Shown one piece after another: positions 42,688 through 51,418 of a DNA stretch of 64,000 nt. The number at the start of each line of letters is the position of its first letter. Within the stretch, counting starts at the first letter, position 1. This DNA is from Micromonospora lupini str. Lupac 08 (GTDB taxonomy: Bacteria > Actinomycetota > Actinomycetes > Mycobacteriales > Micromonosporaceae): contig NZ_HF570108.1 of assembly GCF_000297395.2 (NCBI RefSeq), positions 5,182,636 through 5,246,635 of the forward strand. Reading direction: 5' to 3'. The position numbers and the translations under genes are program-made. The notes under the pieces were generated by a model that did not search any database, was not told where the DNA came from, and worked only from the letters and a program-made list of their open reading frames with translations.

Positions 42688-45600
42688 GGCCGAGGTGGGC
42701 GTAGCCGGCCCAGGTGTCCGGGTTATCGGGCAGGGCCTCGCGGAGATGGCGGACCGCCGCGTGCAGGGCCACGGCCGCCCGGTCCGGCGCGATCCCTCCG
42801 GGCACCGACAACCCGTCGTACAGCCCTTTGCAGAGCCGCACGGTCAGCGTGTCCGAAATGGACCACAGCGCGCCGATGACATGCCGGAAGCCGACCAGTT
42901 GGAAGGCCGTGCCGAGGGTGAGCGCCTCGTCGGGCAGCGCCGCGCCACCGCGTACCGTCTCGCAGGCGGAGAGCACCGCCAGCGCCGCCGGGTTGCCGGC
43001 GGGCCGCCACAGGTCCCGAACGTGCAACGCGCCGCCGGCCAGCTCCAGACGACCCCAGGCCGGGGCGCGCAGGTCCTGGGTGCCGTGACAGCACAGATGG
43101 GCGACCTGCTGGTCGGGCAGGGCGGCGAGCACGGCCGCCGGGGTGGCCGCCGGGCCGAGCAGTGAGCGGACCCGCGGCACGTACTGACGGACAATCTCCT
43201 CCTCCCGGGCGACGCCGGGCAGGTCGGCGAGGCCGGGCGTCTGGGACATGCCGACGAACAGCGCCGAGTCGACCGGTTCGGGTCGAGCCGGGACGCCCAG
43301 GCGCGCACGCGTCAGCGCCCGCAGCGACGCCGTGTACGACGGGACCACCCGGTCCAGCACCCCGTCGCCACCCTCGATCGGACCTGCCGCGTGCAGCGGC
43401 AGCAGGGTGAGCACCCCGGTGGGACACCACCACAGCCGAGGCCACTCCCCCACCGATCCGGCCCCGCCCGACGGCCGGGCGGACGGTCCGGCGTCCGCCG
43501 ACGGCGGGGTGGATGCGGGCCTGTCGAGGACGGGTGCGGCGATGACCCGCCACAGCCAGTCCAGTGTCTCGGCGACCTCGGCGCGAGCCGCCGATCGACG
43601 GCGCTGCACCTGCGGCTGCGGGGCGTCCGGCGCCGGCGGCCCGGTGAGCACCGCGATCGCGGTCAGAAAGCTCGCCGTCCGGGTGAGCAGCTCGGCCAGG
43701 GTGAGTTCCGGCAGCGGCACGACGCTTACCTGCTTGTCCGCGACGACAAGCGCGTCGCAGCGCCGGGCGGCCACGTTGACCAGCACCACCGGACCGTCGG
43801 CGGCGGCCCGGGCCAGCTCGTCGAAGGGCGGCGGACGGAGGAAGTCGGCGAAGCCGGGCCGGTCGCGGATCTCGGTCAGCAGTTGGCGACGGCGGGTGGC
43901 GAGGTCGTACCGCTGCTCCGGGGTCGGTCCGGCACCGGCGGCCGACGACCCGCCGCTGTCCGCACCGACCGGCGATGCGCGGAAGTCGTCGAGGGCGGCC
44001 TGGAGTTCGGCGAGGCGGGCGGCCAGCCGGGGGGCCCGCGCGCGCAGCAGGGCCAGGTCGGCGCCCGCGTCGTGGGCGCGGGTGAGCAGAACTCCCCGGC
44101 CGTATTCGAGCAGCTCGACGGCGCGTTCCGGGTTGTCGAGGGCGATGGCGACCGCGGCGGCGTCGCTGGCCAGCCCGGGGAACTGCCCGAGCAGGCGGGC
44201 TTGGTCGTCGGGGTCCATGCCGTGCCAGGCCACCAGGTCGATCAGCTCGATCGCTGTGGTGTACCCGTCGAGCGCGGTCCGGAGGTCGCCTGCCGCCTCG
44301 GCGTGCGCCGCGTACCGGGTGGCCGCCCCGGCCCGCAGCAGCGACGGCGCGGACTCGACGTCGGCGGCGGCACGCAACGCCGCCGTCGCCTCGGCCAGGG
44401 CAGCGGACCTGGCGTCGATGGTCGCGGCGGGGGTAGCGGTGGCGGTGGCGACTGCCTCGAGGGCCGTGGCGAGGTTGCTCAGGCACATGGTGCGCGCGGG
44501 ATGCCCGTCGGCCAGCACGTCGACGGCCCCCCGGTACGCGGCCAGCATGGCGTCCGCGTCGGCCGCGGCGTGTCCCGCCTGGAAGCGCAGCAGCAGCGCG
44601 CTGCCGAGGTTCGTGCGGATCCGGTGCCGGTCGATGTCTGCCGACGGCCGGTCGTTCAACAGTTCCAACAGACCGATCGCCTCGTCCAGTGCCGCCGGGT
44701 CGTCGCGCAGTTGATGCCGCAGCAGGTGGGCCAGGGCGAGGGTGGCGACCGCCTGGGCGTACTCGGCCGGGTCGGCCTCCCGTTCGGCCAGCTCGGCGGC
44801 CTCGCGCAGCGCGACCACCGCGGCCTCGGAGTCGGCGGCGACGCCGGCCGCGACCTCCTCGGCGGGCTGACCGCCGACGGGCAACGCATCGGCCAGGAAG
44901 AGCTCGACCCGGCGGTTCAGGGCCGAGCCGTAGTTGATCAGCGCCGGCATCCGGTCCGGGTGCCCGGGTGGCGTGGTGTCGCTTACCTGCGCCAGCACCT
45001 GCACCGCCTCGGTCAGGATCGCCAGGTCCTGGGTCGGGGTGAACAGCGCCTGCAGCACCAGGCCGAGGTTCGAGCGGTACCGGGGCAGGAGCGTGGAGTC
45101 CGGCGCGGCGGCGGCCACCGCGGCCCGCAGCGCGACCGCTGCCGGCTCCAACAGCGCCGGTTCCCCGGCCTGGTCGGAGAGTTCCCGCAGGATGTTGCCG
45201 AGATTGTTGAGCACCTGGTGGCGCAGCGGATCGGCACGGGGCAACAGCCGTTCGGCCTCGGTCAGCGCCTCCCGACCGGCGCGCAACGCGCGCACACCGC
45301 CCAGGTCGGCGTGGCCGACGCCGAACGCGTGGCCGAGCTCGGCGAGCCGGTGCGCCCGCCGCTCGGTGTCCCGGGCGGCGGCCACGCCGTCGCGCAGCAG
45401 GCGTACCGCCTCGGTGGCGTCGTCGGGGCGTCGCCGCCGCTCGTAGCGGGTCACCAGCAGACCGGCCAGAACCTGCCGCAGCTCGTCGAGGTCCGTCCCG
45501 CCGGGCGTCGGTCCGGCGCCGAGCGTCGCCCGGTAGGCGTCGATCGCCGCGTCGAGGTCGACCGGGTCGGCGTCGGACTGGTGCCGTTCGGCGAGCAGGG

Positions 45601-46711
45601 TGGCGAGCCCGGCCTGGGCGCTGCCGGCCAGTTCCGGGTCGAGGCCGCCGAACCCGGCCAGCGCCGACCGGTACGCCTCGATCGCGGCATCCCGGTCGGC
45701 CGGCGTCCGATCGCGCAGGAACCGCTCGGCGAGCGCGGTGCCGTGCAGGGCGGCGACGCGGGGGTCGCCGCTGCCCTGGGCTGCGGTGAAGACGTCGACC
45801 GCCTCGTCGAGGTCGCCCGGCCGGCCGTGCAGCCGCCACCTGTCGCGCAGCCGCTGACCGAGGTTCATCCGCGCCATCGTGCGCACCGGCGTGCCGGTGG
45901 CGGCAGCCCGGGCGGCGTCGCGCAGCGCCGTGATCGACTCGTCAAGCGCGGCCGGGTCGCGGTCGACCTCGTACGTGTCGCCCAGGACGTTGCCGAGGTT
46001 GAACAGCCGCACCGGACGTTCCGGGTCGCCGACCGCTGTGGACTCCATGCTCTCCCGGTGCGCCGCGACGGCCGCCGGGAGTGCCCGTTGCCGGCCGAGG
46101 TGCTGGAACTGGTCACGGTGGACCCTGCCGAGGGCGGACAGGTAGTGCGGCCGTTCCGGCGCCTCCGGCGGCGTACCGTCGAGGGCCTGGCGCAGCAGCG
46201 ATTCGGCCCGGTCGGCCGCCCGGAAGTCGCGGCTGGTCTCCGCCGCGGCCATCAGCAGGACCGCCTCGACGTAGTAGGCGCCTGCGGCATCGGCGCCCGG
46301 GCCGGCCGAGCGCGGGCCGGACCGGTTCGGCGGCGCGTCGGCGTGTGGGGCGCCGCCGCTGGGCCGTCGGTGCGCGTGCAGCAGCGCCCGCATCGCCGGC
46401 GGAACCCGCTCCGGGGCGAAGCTCAGCAGGAACTCGGTGAGCCCGAGCGCCTGGCCGAGGTCGTCGGCGTCCTCGCCCGAGGGCAGCAGGCGGTAGCGGT
46501 ACCAGTGCAGGCTGGCCAGGAGGAACACGCCCTCGGCGACCCGCTCGGGCAGCGGCCCGTCCGTGGGCGTGGCGGTCACCAGGTCGATGACCGCCTCGGC
46601 GTCGCGGATCGCGCCGGAGTCGAGGACCGCCCGGGGATCGCCTGTGGCGTCGAAGCGGTCCAGCCGTTCCCGCAGCCGACCGACCGGATCGGGTCGGAAC
46701 CGTCGCCACAT
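42683..46711 (-). CDS. TPR-repeat protein with C-terminal CHAT peptidase domain
   Basis: 1342-residue cytoplasmic protein. Residues about 20-900 are alpha-helical TPR-like repeats (many copies of the pattern ALDEAI...YR/LR..L, with NLGNVLGDTY, NNLGNILREL, RTNLGSALLLRF). Residues 960-1342 are a caspase-like CHAT domain with candidate catalytic His 1209 in HLCCHGTQD and Cys 1250 in LSACET. CHAT-TPR proteins are protease effectors in signalling or defence in bacteria (compare the CRISPR-linked Craspase), but no CRISPR or sensor partner is adjacent. It is monocistronic. Confidence 0.9.
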   Translation of the reverse strand: MWRRFRPDPVGRLRERLDRFDATGDPRAVLDSGAIRDAEAVIDLVTATPTDGPLPERVAEGVFLLASLHWYRYRLLPSGEDADDLGQALGLTEFLLSFAPERVPPAMRALLHAHRRPSGGAPHADAPPNRSGPRSAGPGADAAGAYYVEAVLLMAAAETSRDFRAADRAESLLRQALDGTPPEAPERPHYLSALGRVHRDQFQHLGRQRALPAAVAAHRESMESTAVGDPERPVRLFNLGNVLGDTYEVDRDPAALDESITALRDAARAAATGTPVRTMARMNLGQRLRDRWRLHGRPGDLDEAVDVFTAAQGSGDPRVAALHGTALAERFLRDRTPADRDAAIEAYRSALAGFGGLDPELAGSAQAGLATLLAERHQSDADPVDLDAAIDAYRATLGAGPTPGGTDLDELRQVLAGLLVTRYERRRRPDDATEAVRLLRDGVAAARDTERRAHRLAELGHAFGVGHADLGGVRALRAGREALTEAERLLPRADPLRHQVLNNLGNILRELSDQAGEPALLEPAAVALRAAVAAAAPDSTLLPRYRSNLGLVLQALFTPTQDLAILTEAVQVLAQVSDTTPPGHPDRMPALINYGSALNRRVELFLADALPVGGQPAEEVAAGVAADSEAAVVALREAAELAEREADPAEYAQAVATLALAHLLRHQLRDDPAALDEAIGLLELLNDRPSADIDRHRIRTNLGSALLLRFQAGHAAADADAMLAAYRGAVDVLADGHPARTMCLSNLATALEAVATATATPAATIDARSAALAEATAALRAAADVESAPSLLRAGAATRYAAHAEAAGDLRTALDGYTTAIELIDLVAWHGMDPDDQARLLGQFPGLASDAAAVAIALDNPERAVELLEYGRGVLLTRAHDAGADLALLRARAPRLAARLAELQAALDDFRASPVGADSGGSSAAGAGPTPEQRYDLATRRRQLLTEIRDRPGFADFLRPPPFDELARAAADGPVVLVNVAARRCDALVVADKQVSVVPLPELTLAELLTRTASFLTAIAVLTGPPAPDAPQPQVQRRRSAARAEVAETLDWLWRVIAAPVLDRPASTPPSADAGPSARPSGGAGSVGEWPRLWWCPTGVLTLLPLHAAGPIEGGDGVLDRVVPSYTASLRALTRARLGVPARPEPVDSALFVGMSQTPGLADLPGVAREEEIVRQYVPRVRSLLGPAATPAAVLAALPDQQVAHLCCHGTQDLRAPAWGRLELAGGALHVRDLWRPAGNPAALAVLSACETVRGGAALPDEALTLGTAFQLVGFRHVIGALWSISDTLTVRLCKGLYDGLSVPGGIAPDRAAVALHAAVRHLREALPDNPDTWAGYAHLGP

Positions 46712-46925
46712 CGCGCCTCCCCCGGCCGGCCGCGCCGACTCGGATCAGGCGTAGCAGACCGGACAGGACGGGCGCTAGTGGGAAGACGACAGGTGATCCG
46801 GCACAACCGTGTCGGCGCACACAATCGACCGGGCGGCGGCATGACGGGCGGTTTCCGGGGGATGATCACGAGGTGGTGGGTCGATTCTCTTCCCCGCCGC
46901 GACGAAGACGATTGGGGATGCGCGT

Positions 46926-47798
46926 ATGGCCACCGACATCAGCAAGCAGCCCGCGAAGGCGTCCGGCACGTACCGGATCGGGGGCGACGTCACTGTCAAC
47001 CGGCTCGGTTACGGGGCGATGCAGATCACCGGGCCGGGCGTCTGGGGTGACCCGAAGGACCCGGCCGAGGCGCTGCGGGTGCTGCGCCGGTCGGTCGAGC
47101 TGGGCGTGACGTTCATCGACACCGCCGACTCGTACGGCCCGTTCGTGTCCGAGCTGCTGATCCGCGAGGCTCTGCACCCGTACGCCGACGACCTGGTCAT
47201 CGCGACCAAGGCCGGGCTGACCCGCTCCGGCCCGGGCGACTGGCGCCCGGTGGGCCGCCCGGAGTACCTGCGTCAGCAGTGTGAGCTGAGCCTGCGTCAC
47301 CTGGGTCTGGAGAGCATCCCGCTCTACCAGCTGCACCGGATCGACCCGCAGGTGCCGCTGGCGGACCAGTTGGGTGAGCTGGCCCTGTTGCAGCAGGAAG
47401 GCAAGATCCGCCACATCGGGCTGTCCGAGGTGAGCGTCGAGCAGATCGAGCAGGCCCGCGCGATCACCACGATCGCCTCGGTGCAGAACCTGTACAACCT
47501 CGCCAACCGCAGCGCCGAGGACGTCCTGGAGTACTGCGAGCGCAACGACCTCGCGTTCATCCCGTGGTTCCCGATCGCCACCGGCGAGCTGGCCCGCCCG
47601 GGCGGCCCGCTGGACGCGATCTCCACCGAGCACGGCGCGACGCCCGCGCAGCTCGCGCTGGCCTGGCTGCTGCGCCGCTCGCCGGTGATGCTGCCGATCC
47701 CCGGCACGTCCTCGGTGGCGCACCTGGAGGAGAACGTGGCCGCGGCCGACGTCCGGCTCACCGACGACGAGTTCGAGTCGCTGGCCAAGGCGAGCTGA
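46926..47798 (+). CDS. Aldo/keto reductase
   Basis: 290-residue NADPH-dependent TIM-barrel oxidoreductase. The catalytic tetrad is visible: Asp in FIDTADSYGPF, the Tyr three residues later, Lys in VIATKAGL and His in YQLHRIDPQ. The cofactor segment IPWFPIATGEL and the C-terminal PIPGTSS are standard for NADPH phosphate binding. Substrate unknown. The ATG follows GGGGATGCGCGT. It ends at a strong bidirectional terminator shared with the lipase. Confidence 0.93.
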   Translation: MATDISKQPAKASGTYRIGGDVTVNRLGYGAMQITGPGVWGDPKDPAEALRVLRRSVELGVTFIDTADSYGPFVSELLIREALHPYADDLVIATKAGLTRSGPGDWRPVGRPEYLRQQCELSLRHLGLESIPLYQLHRIDPQVPLADQLGELALLQQEGKIRHIGLSEVSVEQIEQARAITTIASVQNLYNLANRSAEDVLEYCERNDLAFIPWFPIATGELARPGGPLDAISTEHGATPAQLALAWLLRRSPVMLPIPGTSSVAHLEENVAAADVRLTDDEFESLAKAS

Positions 47799-47802
47799 GC
47801 GA

Positions 47803-47842
47803 GGCCGTGCGGGTGGTCCCGGCCGGGACCACCCGCACGGCC
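47803..47842. terminator. 40-base perfect palindrome, bidirectional terminator
   Basis: GGCCGTGCGGGTGGTCCC, four bases GGCC, then its exact reverse complement: an 18-bp perfect stem that is fully self-complementary over 40 bases. It lies between the stops of convergent aldo/keto reductase and lipase genes. Confidence 0.85.
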
Positions 47843-47843
47843 C

Positions 47844-48662
47844 TCAGACCGCGAGGCAGTTGGGTCGCACCGGGCCGTCGACCAGGGCGCCGCGCACGAT
47901 TGTGTACGCGGTGCCGTCGAGCACCAGGCCGAGGTGGCCGACCACCCGCAGCGGGCAGTACGCCTGGATGAGGACGTTCGTCGCCCCGTCGTTGACTGCC
48001 GCGTTGCCGGTCGGCCGGACCAGCTCGTCCTGCAGCGTGCGAACGGTCGTGTAGCGCACCGACCCGGGGGTGTCGTCGCCGGCGTTGAGGTCGGCGAGGA
48101 AGGCGGAGCCGATGGTCATCTGTTGGCAGGCCACGATGCCGGCGCAGCTGCCGAGGCCGAGGAACGCCACGATGTTGGCGACGTAGGTGCCGTACTGGGG
48201 TGTGCCCAGGCTGACGTACCGGCCGACGCTTGCGGTGCCGCCGAGGCGCTTGAGGTAGTAGCGGCTGACCAGGCCGCCCTCGGAGTGGGCGACGAGGTCG
48301 ACTGTCGCCGCGCCGGTGCTGGCGCGTACCTGGGCGACGTAGTTGGCGAACGCGCGGGCCGAGGCGGGGATGTCACCGAGGCCCAGGCCCGGGAGCTGGT
48401 AGATGAAGGTCCGGTAGCCGTCGGCGCGCAGCCGGGCGGCGATGGGCTCGTACGCCACGGCGACGCCGCTGAGGCCGCCGACCACGATGACCGGGTTGGC
48501 CGTGGCGGCGGCTGCCGTGGTGAGCGGGGATGCGGCGTCCGGGGCTCCGGCGGCCGGGGCTGCGGAAGCAGGGGTCGCTGGGGCCGCAGTCGCGCCGCCG
48601 GCGGAGACGAGCAGGGCGGCGGTGGCGAGGGATACGACGAGGACGGTCTTTCGGAGCAGCAT
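47844..48662 (-). CDS. Secreted triacylglycerol lipase-like alpha/beta hydrolase
   Basis: 272-residue secreted esterase/lipase. A signal peptide (LLRKTVLVVSLATAALLVSAGGATA) precedes an Ala-rich linker and the hydrolase: NPVIVVGGLSG (oxyanion region) and the nucleophile elbow VAHSEGG with Ser near 127. Four cysteines in the C-terminal half are probably disulfide-bonded. It resembles lipase class 2 (EstA-type). GGAGGTG precedes ATG 48662. Confidence 0.88.
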   Translation of the reverse strand: MLLRKTVLVVSLATAALLVSAGGATAAPATPASAAPAAGAPDAASPLTTAAAATANPVIVVGGLSGVAVAYEPIAARLRADGYRTFIYQLPGLGLGDIPASARAFANYVAQVRASTGAATVDLVAHSEGGLVSRYYLKRLGGTASVGRYVSLGTPQYGTYVANIVAFLGLGSCAGIVACQQMTIGSAFLADLNAGDDTPGSVRYTTVRTLQDELVRPTGNAAVNDGATNVLIQAYCPLRVVGHLGLVLDGTAYTIVRGALVDGPVRPNCLAV

Positions 48663-48734
48663 GGCTGCACCTCCGGGGGGAGGCACCCGGCGAACCGGGC
48701 AGGTGGGTGGGGGTGTCCGGTCGACCGTGCGACG

Positions 48735-48764
48735 ATCATGCCCGCAACAATTTAGAAACGTCAA
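48735..48764 (-). promoter_or_regulatory. Lipase gene promoter
   Basis: TTGACG (48,759-48,764) and CATGAT (48,735-48,740) with 18-base spacing, read on the minus strand in a locally AT-rich patch about 75 bases before the lipase ATG. Confidence 0.45.
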
Positions 48765-48930
48765 TCACTTGTTACGCACCGGTAACCCGTTGTCCCACCG
48801 ACGGCGCAAACCGGCAATTCGGCCGTGCTCCACGACGGACACCGCCGACGGCTCGGCGCCGCTGCCGGCACACGGCCGCAGGGGTCGCCGAGGGCGCGCA
48901 GCCGCACCAGGAGAGCCCCGCCGCCGCGCG

Positions 48931-49075
48931 TCCTCACCCGGCAGTCGCGCGCCGAGGCGCGCCCATCAGGCGGTCGCGCCCCGAGGTGTCCTCACCCGGC
49001 GGTCGCGCCCCGAGGCGTCCTCACCCGGCGGTCGCGCGTTTGCGCGTACTCAGCGGGCGGTTGCGCGCAGCCCGT
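48931..49075 (-). repeat. 29-bp tandem repeat spanning the TetR stop codon
   Basis: Five units with an exact 29-bp period start at 48,931, 48,960, 48,989, 49,018 and 49,047; the consensus opens TCCTCACCCGGCGGTCGCGC. The last unit contains the TetR stop and final codons, so on the minus strand the array extends downstream from the gene end. The 48,765-48,930 stretch beside it holds nothing recognisable. Confidence 0.88.
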
Positions 49076-49637
49076 CCAGGGCCACGCCGAGCACCCGGTC
49101 ACGTTGCTCCGGCCCGGGGAACTGGGCCATCGTGAGCCCGCTGATCAGGCGCACCACGTCGTCGAAGCCGATGTCGTCACGGACCACCCCGGCGGCCTGG
49201 GCGCGGCGCATCAGCGGCTCGCCTGCGGCGTAGATCTCCGTCCGGCAGCTGGCGAAGATCTCCGAGTCGTGCAGCAACTGCTCGGCGAGCGCCCGCTTCG
49301 TGGCGACGTACGCGACGAAGCGGTGCAGCCACGCGACAAGCGCGTCCCACGGGGGCAGCTCGGCCAGGTCGGCGGCGGAATTGCTCAGCGCGCGGACCTC
49401 CTCGACGTAGACGGCCTCGAACAGGTGCCGGCGGGTCGGGAAGTTGCGGTAGAGGGTGCCGATGCCCACCCCGGCCCGGCGGGCCACGTCCTCCAGGGAG
49501 GCGGCCGCCCCGTTCTCGGCGAACGCGTCGCGCGCCGCGACGACCAGGGCGTCGTAGTTGCGCCGCGCGTCGGCCCGCTTGGGCCGCTGCGCGAAGACCT
49601 CGGGCATCTGCCCCGCACTGGTCATGACGTGCGTCAC
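49050..49637 (-). CDS. TetR-family regulator, probable repressor of adjacent MFS pump
   Basis: 195-residue regulator: N-terminal HTH (AARDAFAENGAAASLEDVARRAGVGIGTLYRNF, read in parts; residues about 33-68) and a variable ligand-binding C-terminal domain. It is divergent from a DHA2-type MFS gene, and the spacer holds three palindromic operators, the classic layout of a drug-induced efflux switch. Start GTG 49637 has GGTGAG close upstream; ATG 49625 is possible. Confidence 0.9.
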   Translation of the reverse strand: MTHVMTSAGQMPEVFAQRPKRADARRNYDALVVAARDAFAENGAAASLEDVARRAGVGIGTLYRNFPTRRHLFEAVYVEEVRALSNSAADLAELPPWDALVAWLHRFVAYVATKRALAEQLLHDSEIFASCRTEIYAAGEPLMRRAQAAGVVRDDIGFDDVVRLISGLTMAQFPGPEQRDRVLGVALDGLRATAR

Positions 49638-49654
49638 CTCACCTTGGTTGCATC

Positions 49655-49719
49655 CGGAGGCACCCCTCCGCTAGCTTAGTGGAGGCACCCCTCCGCAAAT
49701 GCCGGAGGACAGCCTCCGG
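49655..49719. promoter_or_regulatory. Three tandem TetR operators
   Basis: CGGAGGCACCCCTCCG (49,655-49,670), the near-identical TGGAGGCACCCCTCCG (49,680-49,695) and CCGGAGGACAGCCTCCGG (49,702-49,719). All have GGAGG/CCTCC arms, spaced about 24 bases. TAGCTTAG and TTAGCTTA motifs between them may be the -10 boxes of the two divergent promoters. Confidence 0.75.
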
Positions 49720-49841
49720 TTAGCTTACCTCGGGACCCGCCCGATCCGCCTGGCCACCCGATCGCCCGGACCCGACAGACCTGCCCGCCTCCGACGACGG
49801 GCGACAAATCTCCTTCCGTACCACATAGGGAGTTTTCTCTC

Positions 49842-51308
49842 GTGTCAGTGACCTCCCGACGCAGCTCGCGTCGGCTCACCTTCACCGTGCTCGCGGCCGG
49901 CGCCGGGTTCTTCGCGATGCTCCAGTCGTTGATCACCCCGGTGCTGCCGACCATCCAGCAGGACCTGCACACCTCACAGAACACCGTGACCTGGGTCCTG
50001 ACCGCCTACCTGCTCTCCGCGTCGATCTTCACGCCGATCCTCGGACGGGTCGGCGACATGGTCGGCAAGGAGCGGATGCTCGTCGTCTCGCTCGCCGCCC
50101 TCGCCCTCGGCTGCCTGGTGGCGGCCATCGCGCCGAACATCGGCGTGCTCATCGTCGCCCGGGTCGTGCAGGGCATCGGCGGCGCGGTCTTCCCGCTGTC
50201 GTTCGGCATCATCCGCGACGAGTTCCCCGCCGCGCGGGTCGGCGGCGCCGTCGCCGCCATCTCGGCGATCGTCGCCGCCGGCGGTGGCCTCGGTGTCGTG
50301 CTCGCCGGCCCGATCGTGGCCGCGCTGGACTACCGCTGGCTGTTCTGGATCCCGCTGGTCGTGGTCGGCCTGACCGCCGTCGCCGCGCACCTGTTCGTGC
50401 CCGAGTCCCCGGTGCGGACCCCCGGTCGGATCGACTGGCGGGCCACCCTGCTGCTCTCCGGCTGGCTTGTCGCGCTGCTCCTGCCGATCAGCCAGGGCGC
50501 GGCCTGGGGCTGGACCTCCACCCGGGTGCTCGGCCTGCTGGCGCTCGCCGTGGTGCTGCTGGTCGGCTGGCTCGTCGCCGAGGTGCGCTCGACCAACCCG
50601 CTCATCGACATGCGGATGATGCGCCTGCCCGGCGTCTGGACCACCAACCTGGTCGCCCTGCTCTATGGCGCGTCGATGTTCTCCGTGTACGCGTTCCTTC
50701 CCCAGTTCGTGCAGACCCCGACCGCCGCCGGCTACGGCTTCGGCGCCAGCATCAGCCAGGCCGGTCTGCTCATGCTGCCGATGCTCGTCGCGATGTTCGT
50801 CGCCGGCCTCGTCGCCGGCCGACTCCAGGCCGTGTTCAGCGCCAAGGCACAGCTCGCCACCGGCGCCGCGTTCAACGTGGCCGCCTCCGCGATGCTGGCC
50901 GCCGCGCACGACACGCGCTGGGAGGTCGGCATCGCCGGTGGGCTGGTCGGTCTCGGCATCGGCCTGGCCTTCGCGTCGATGGCCAACCTGATCGTCGGCA
51001 GCGTGCCCGCCAGCCAGACCGGCGTGGCCACCGGCATGAACGCCAACATCCGTACCATCGGCGGCGCGATCGGCGCGGCCGTGGTCAGCGGCGTGATCAC
51101 CGCCCACCCGCAGGCCAGCGGCCTGCCCCGGGAGGCCGGCTTCACGATGGGGTTTCTCGTCCTCACGGCGATCGCCCTGGCGGCCGCGCTCGCGGCCCTC
51201 GCCGTCCCGTCCGCCCGGCGGGCGTCGGCCGGTCGCCGGCCGTCCACCGCGACGATCGTCGAGTCCGAGCTAGCCGGCGAGTTCGCCACCATGCCCGCGA
51301 CCCGCTGA
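49842..51308 (+). CDS. MFS drug efflux transporter, DHA2 (14-TMS) type
   Basis: 488-residue proton antiporter. The first helix (LAAGAGFFAMLQSLITPVLPT) carries the DHA2 pattern. WVLTAYLLSASIFTPILGRVGDMVGKERML gives motif A, RVVQGIGGAVFPLSFGIIRDEF gives motif B, and GGGLGVVLAGPIVAALDYRWLF gives motif C (read in parts). Substrates are unknown; expression is probably released when the TetR partner binds a ligand. Start GTG 49842 after AGGGAG. Confidence 0.92.
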   Translation: MSVTSRRSSRRLTFTVLAAGAGFFAMLQSLITPVLPTIQQDLHTSQNTVTWVLTAYLLSASIFTPILGRVGDMVGKERMLVVSLAALALGCLVAAIAPNIGVLIVARVVQGIGGAVFPLSFGIIRDEFPAARVGGAVAAISAIVAAGGGLGVVLAGPIVAALDYRWLFWIPLVVVGLTAVAAHLFVPESPVRTPGRIDWRATLLLSGWLVALLLPISQGAAWGWTSTRVLGLLALAVVLLVGWLVAEVRSTNPLIDMRMMRLPGVWTTNLVALLYGASMFSVYAFLPQFVQTPTAAGYGFGASISQAGLLMLPMLVAMFVAGLVAGRLQAVFSAKAQLATGAAFNVAASAMLAAAHDTRWEVGIAGGLVGLGIGLAFASMANLIVGSVPASQTGVATGMNANIRTIGGAIGAAVVSGVITAHPQASGLPREAGFTMGFLVLTAIALAAALAALAVPSARRASAGRRPSTATIVESELAGEFATMPATR

Positions 51309-51323
51309 GGTCCGCCGGCGCGT

Positions 51324-51355
51324 CGGAGCCCGGGCGGTTCGCCGCCCGGGCTCCG
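51324..51355 (+). terminator. MFS gene terminator
   Basis: CGGAGCCCGGGCGG-TTCG-CCGCCCGGGCTCCG: perfect 14-bp stem with a stable TTCG tetraloop, 15 bases after the MFS stop. Confidence 0.85.
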
Positions 51356-51418
51356 GCCTCTTCGGGAGTACGCTGGGCCGCTCCCCCGTCCACCGCTCGT
51401 CGTCTTCAGGATGCGCCC

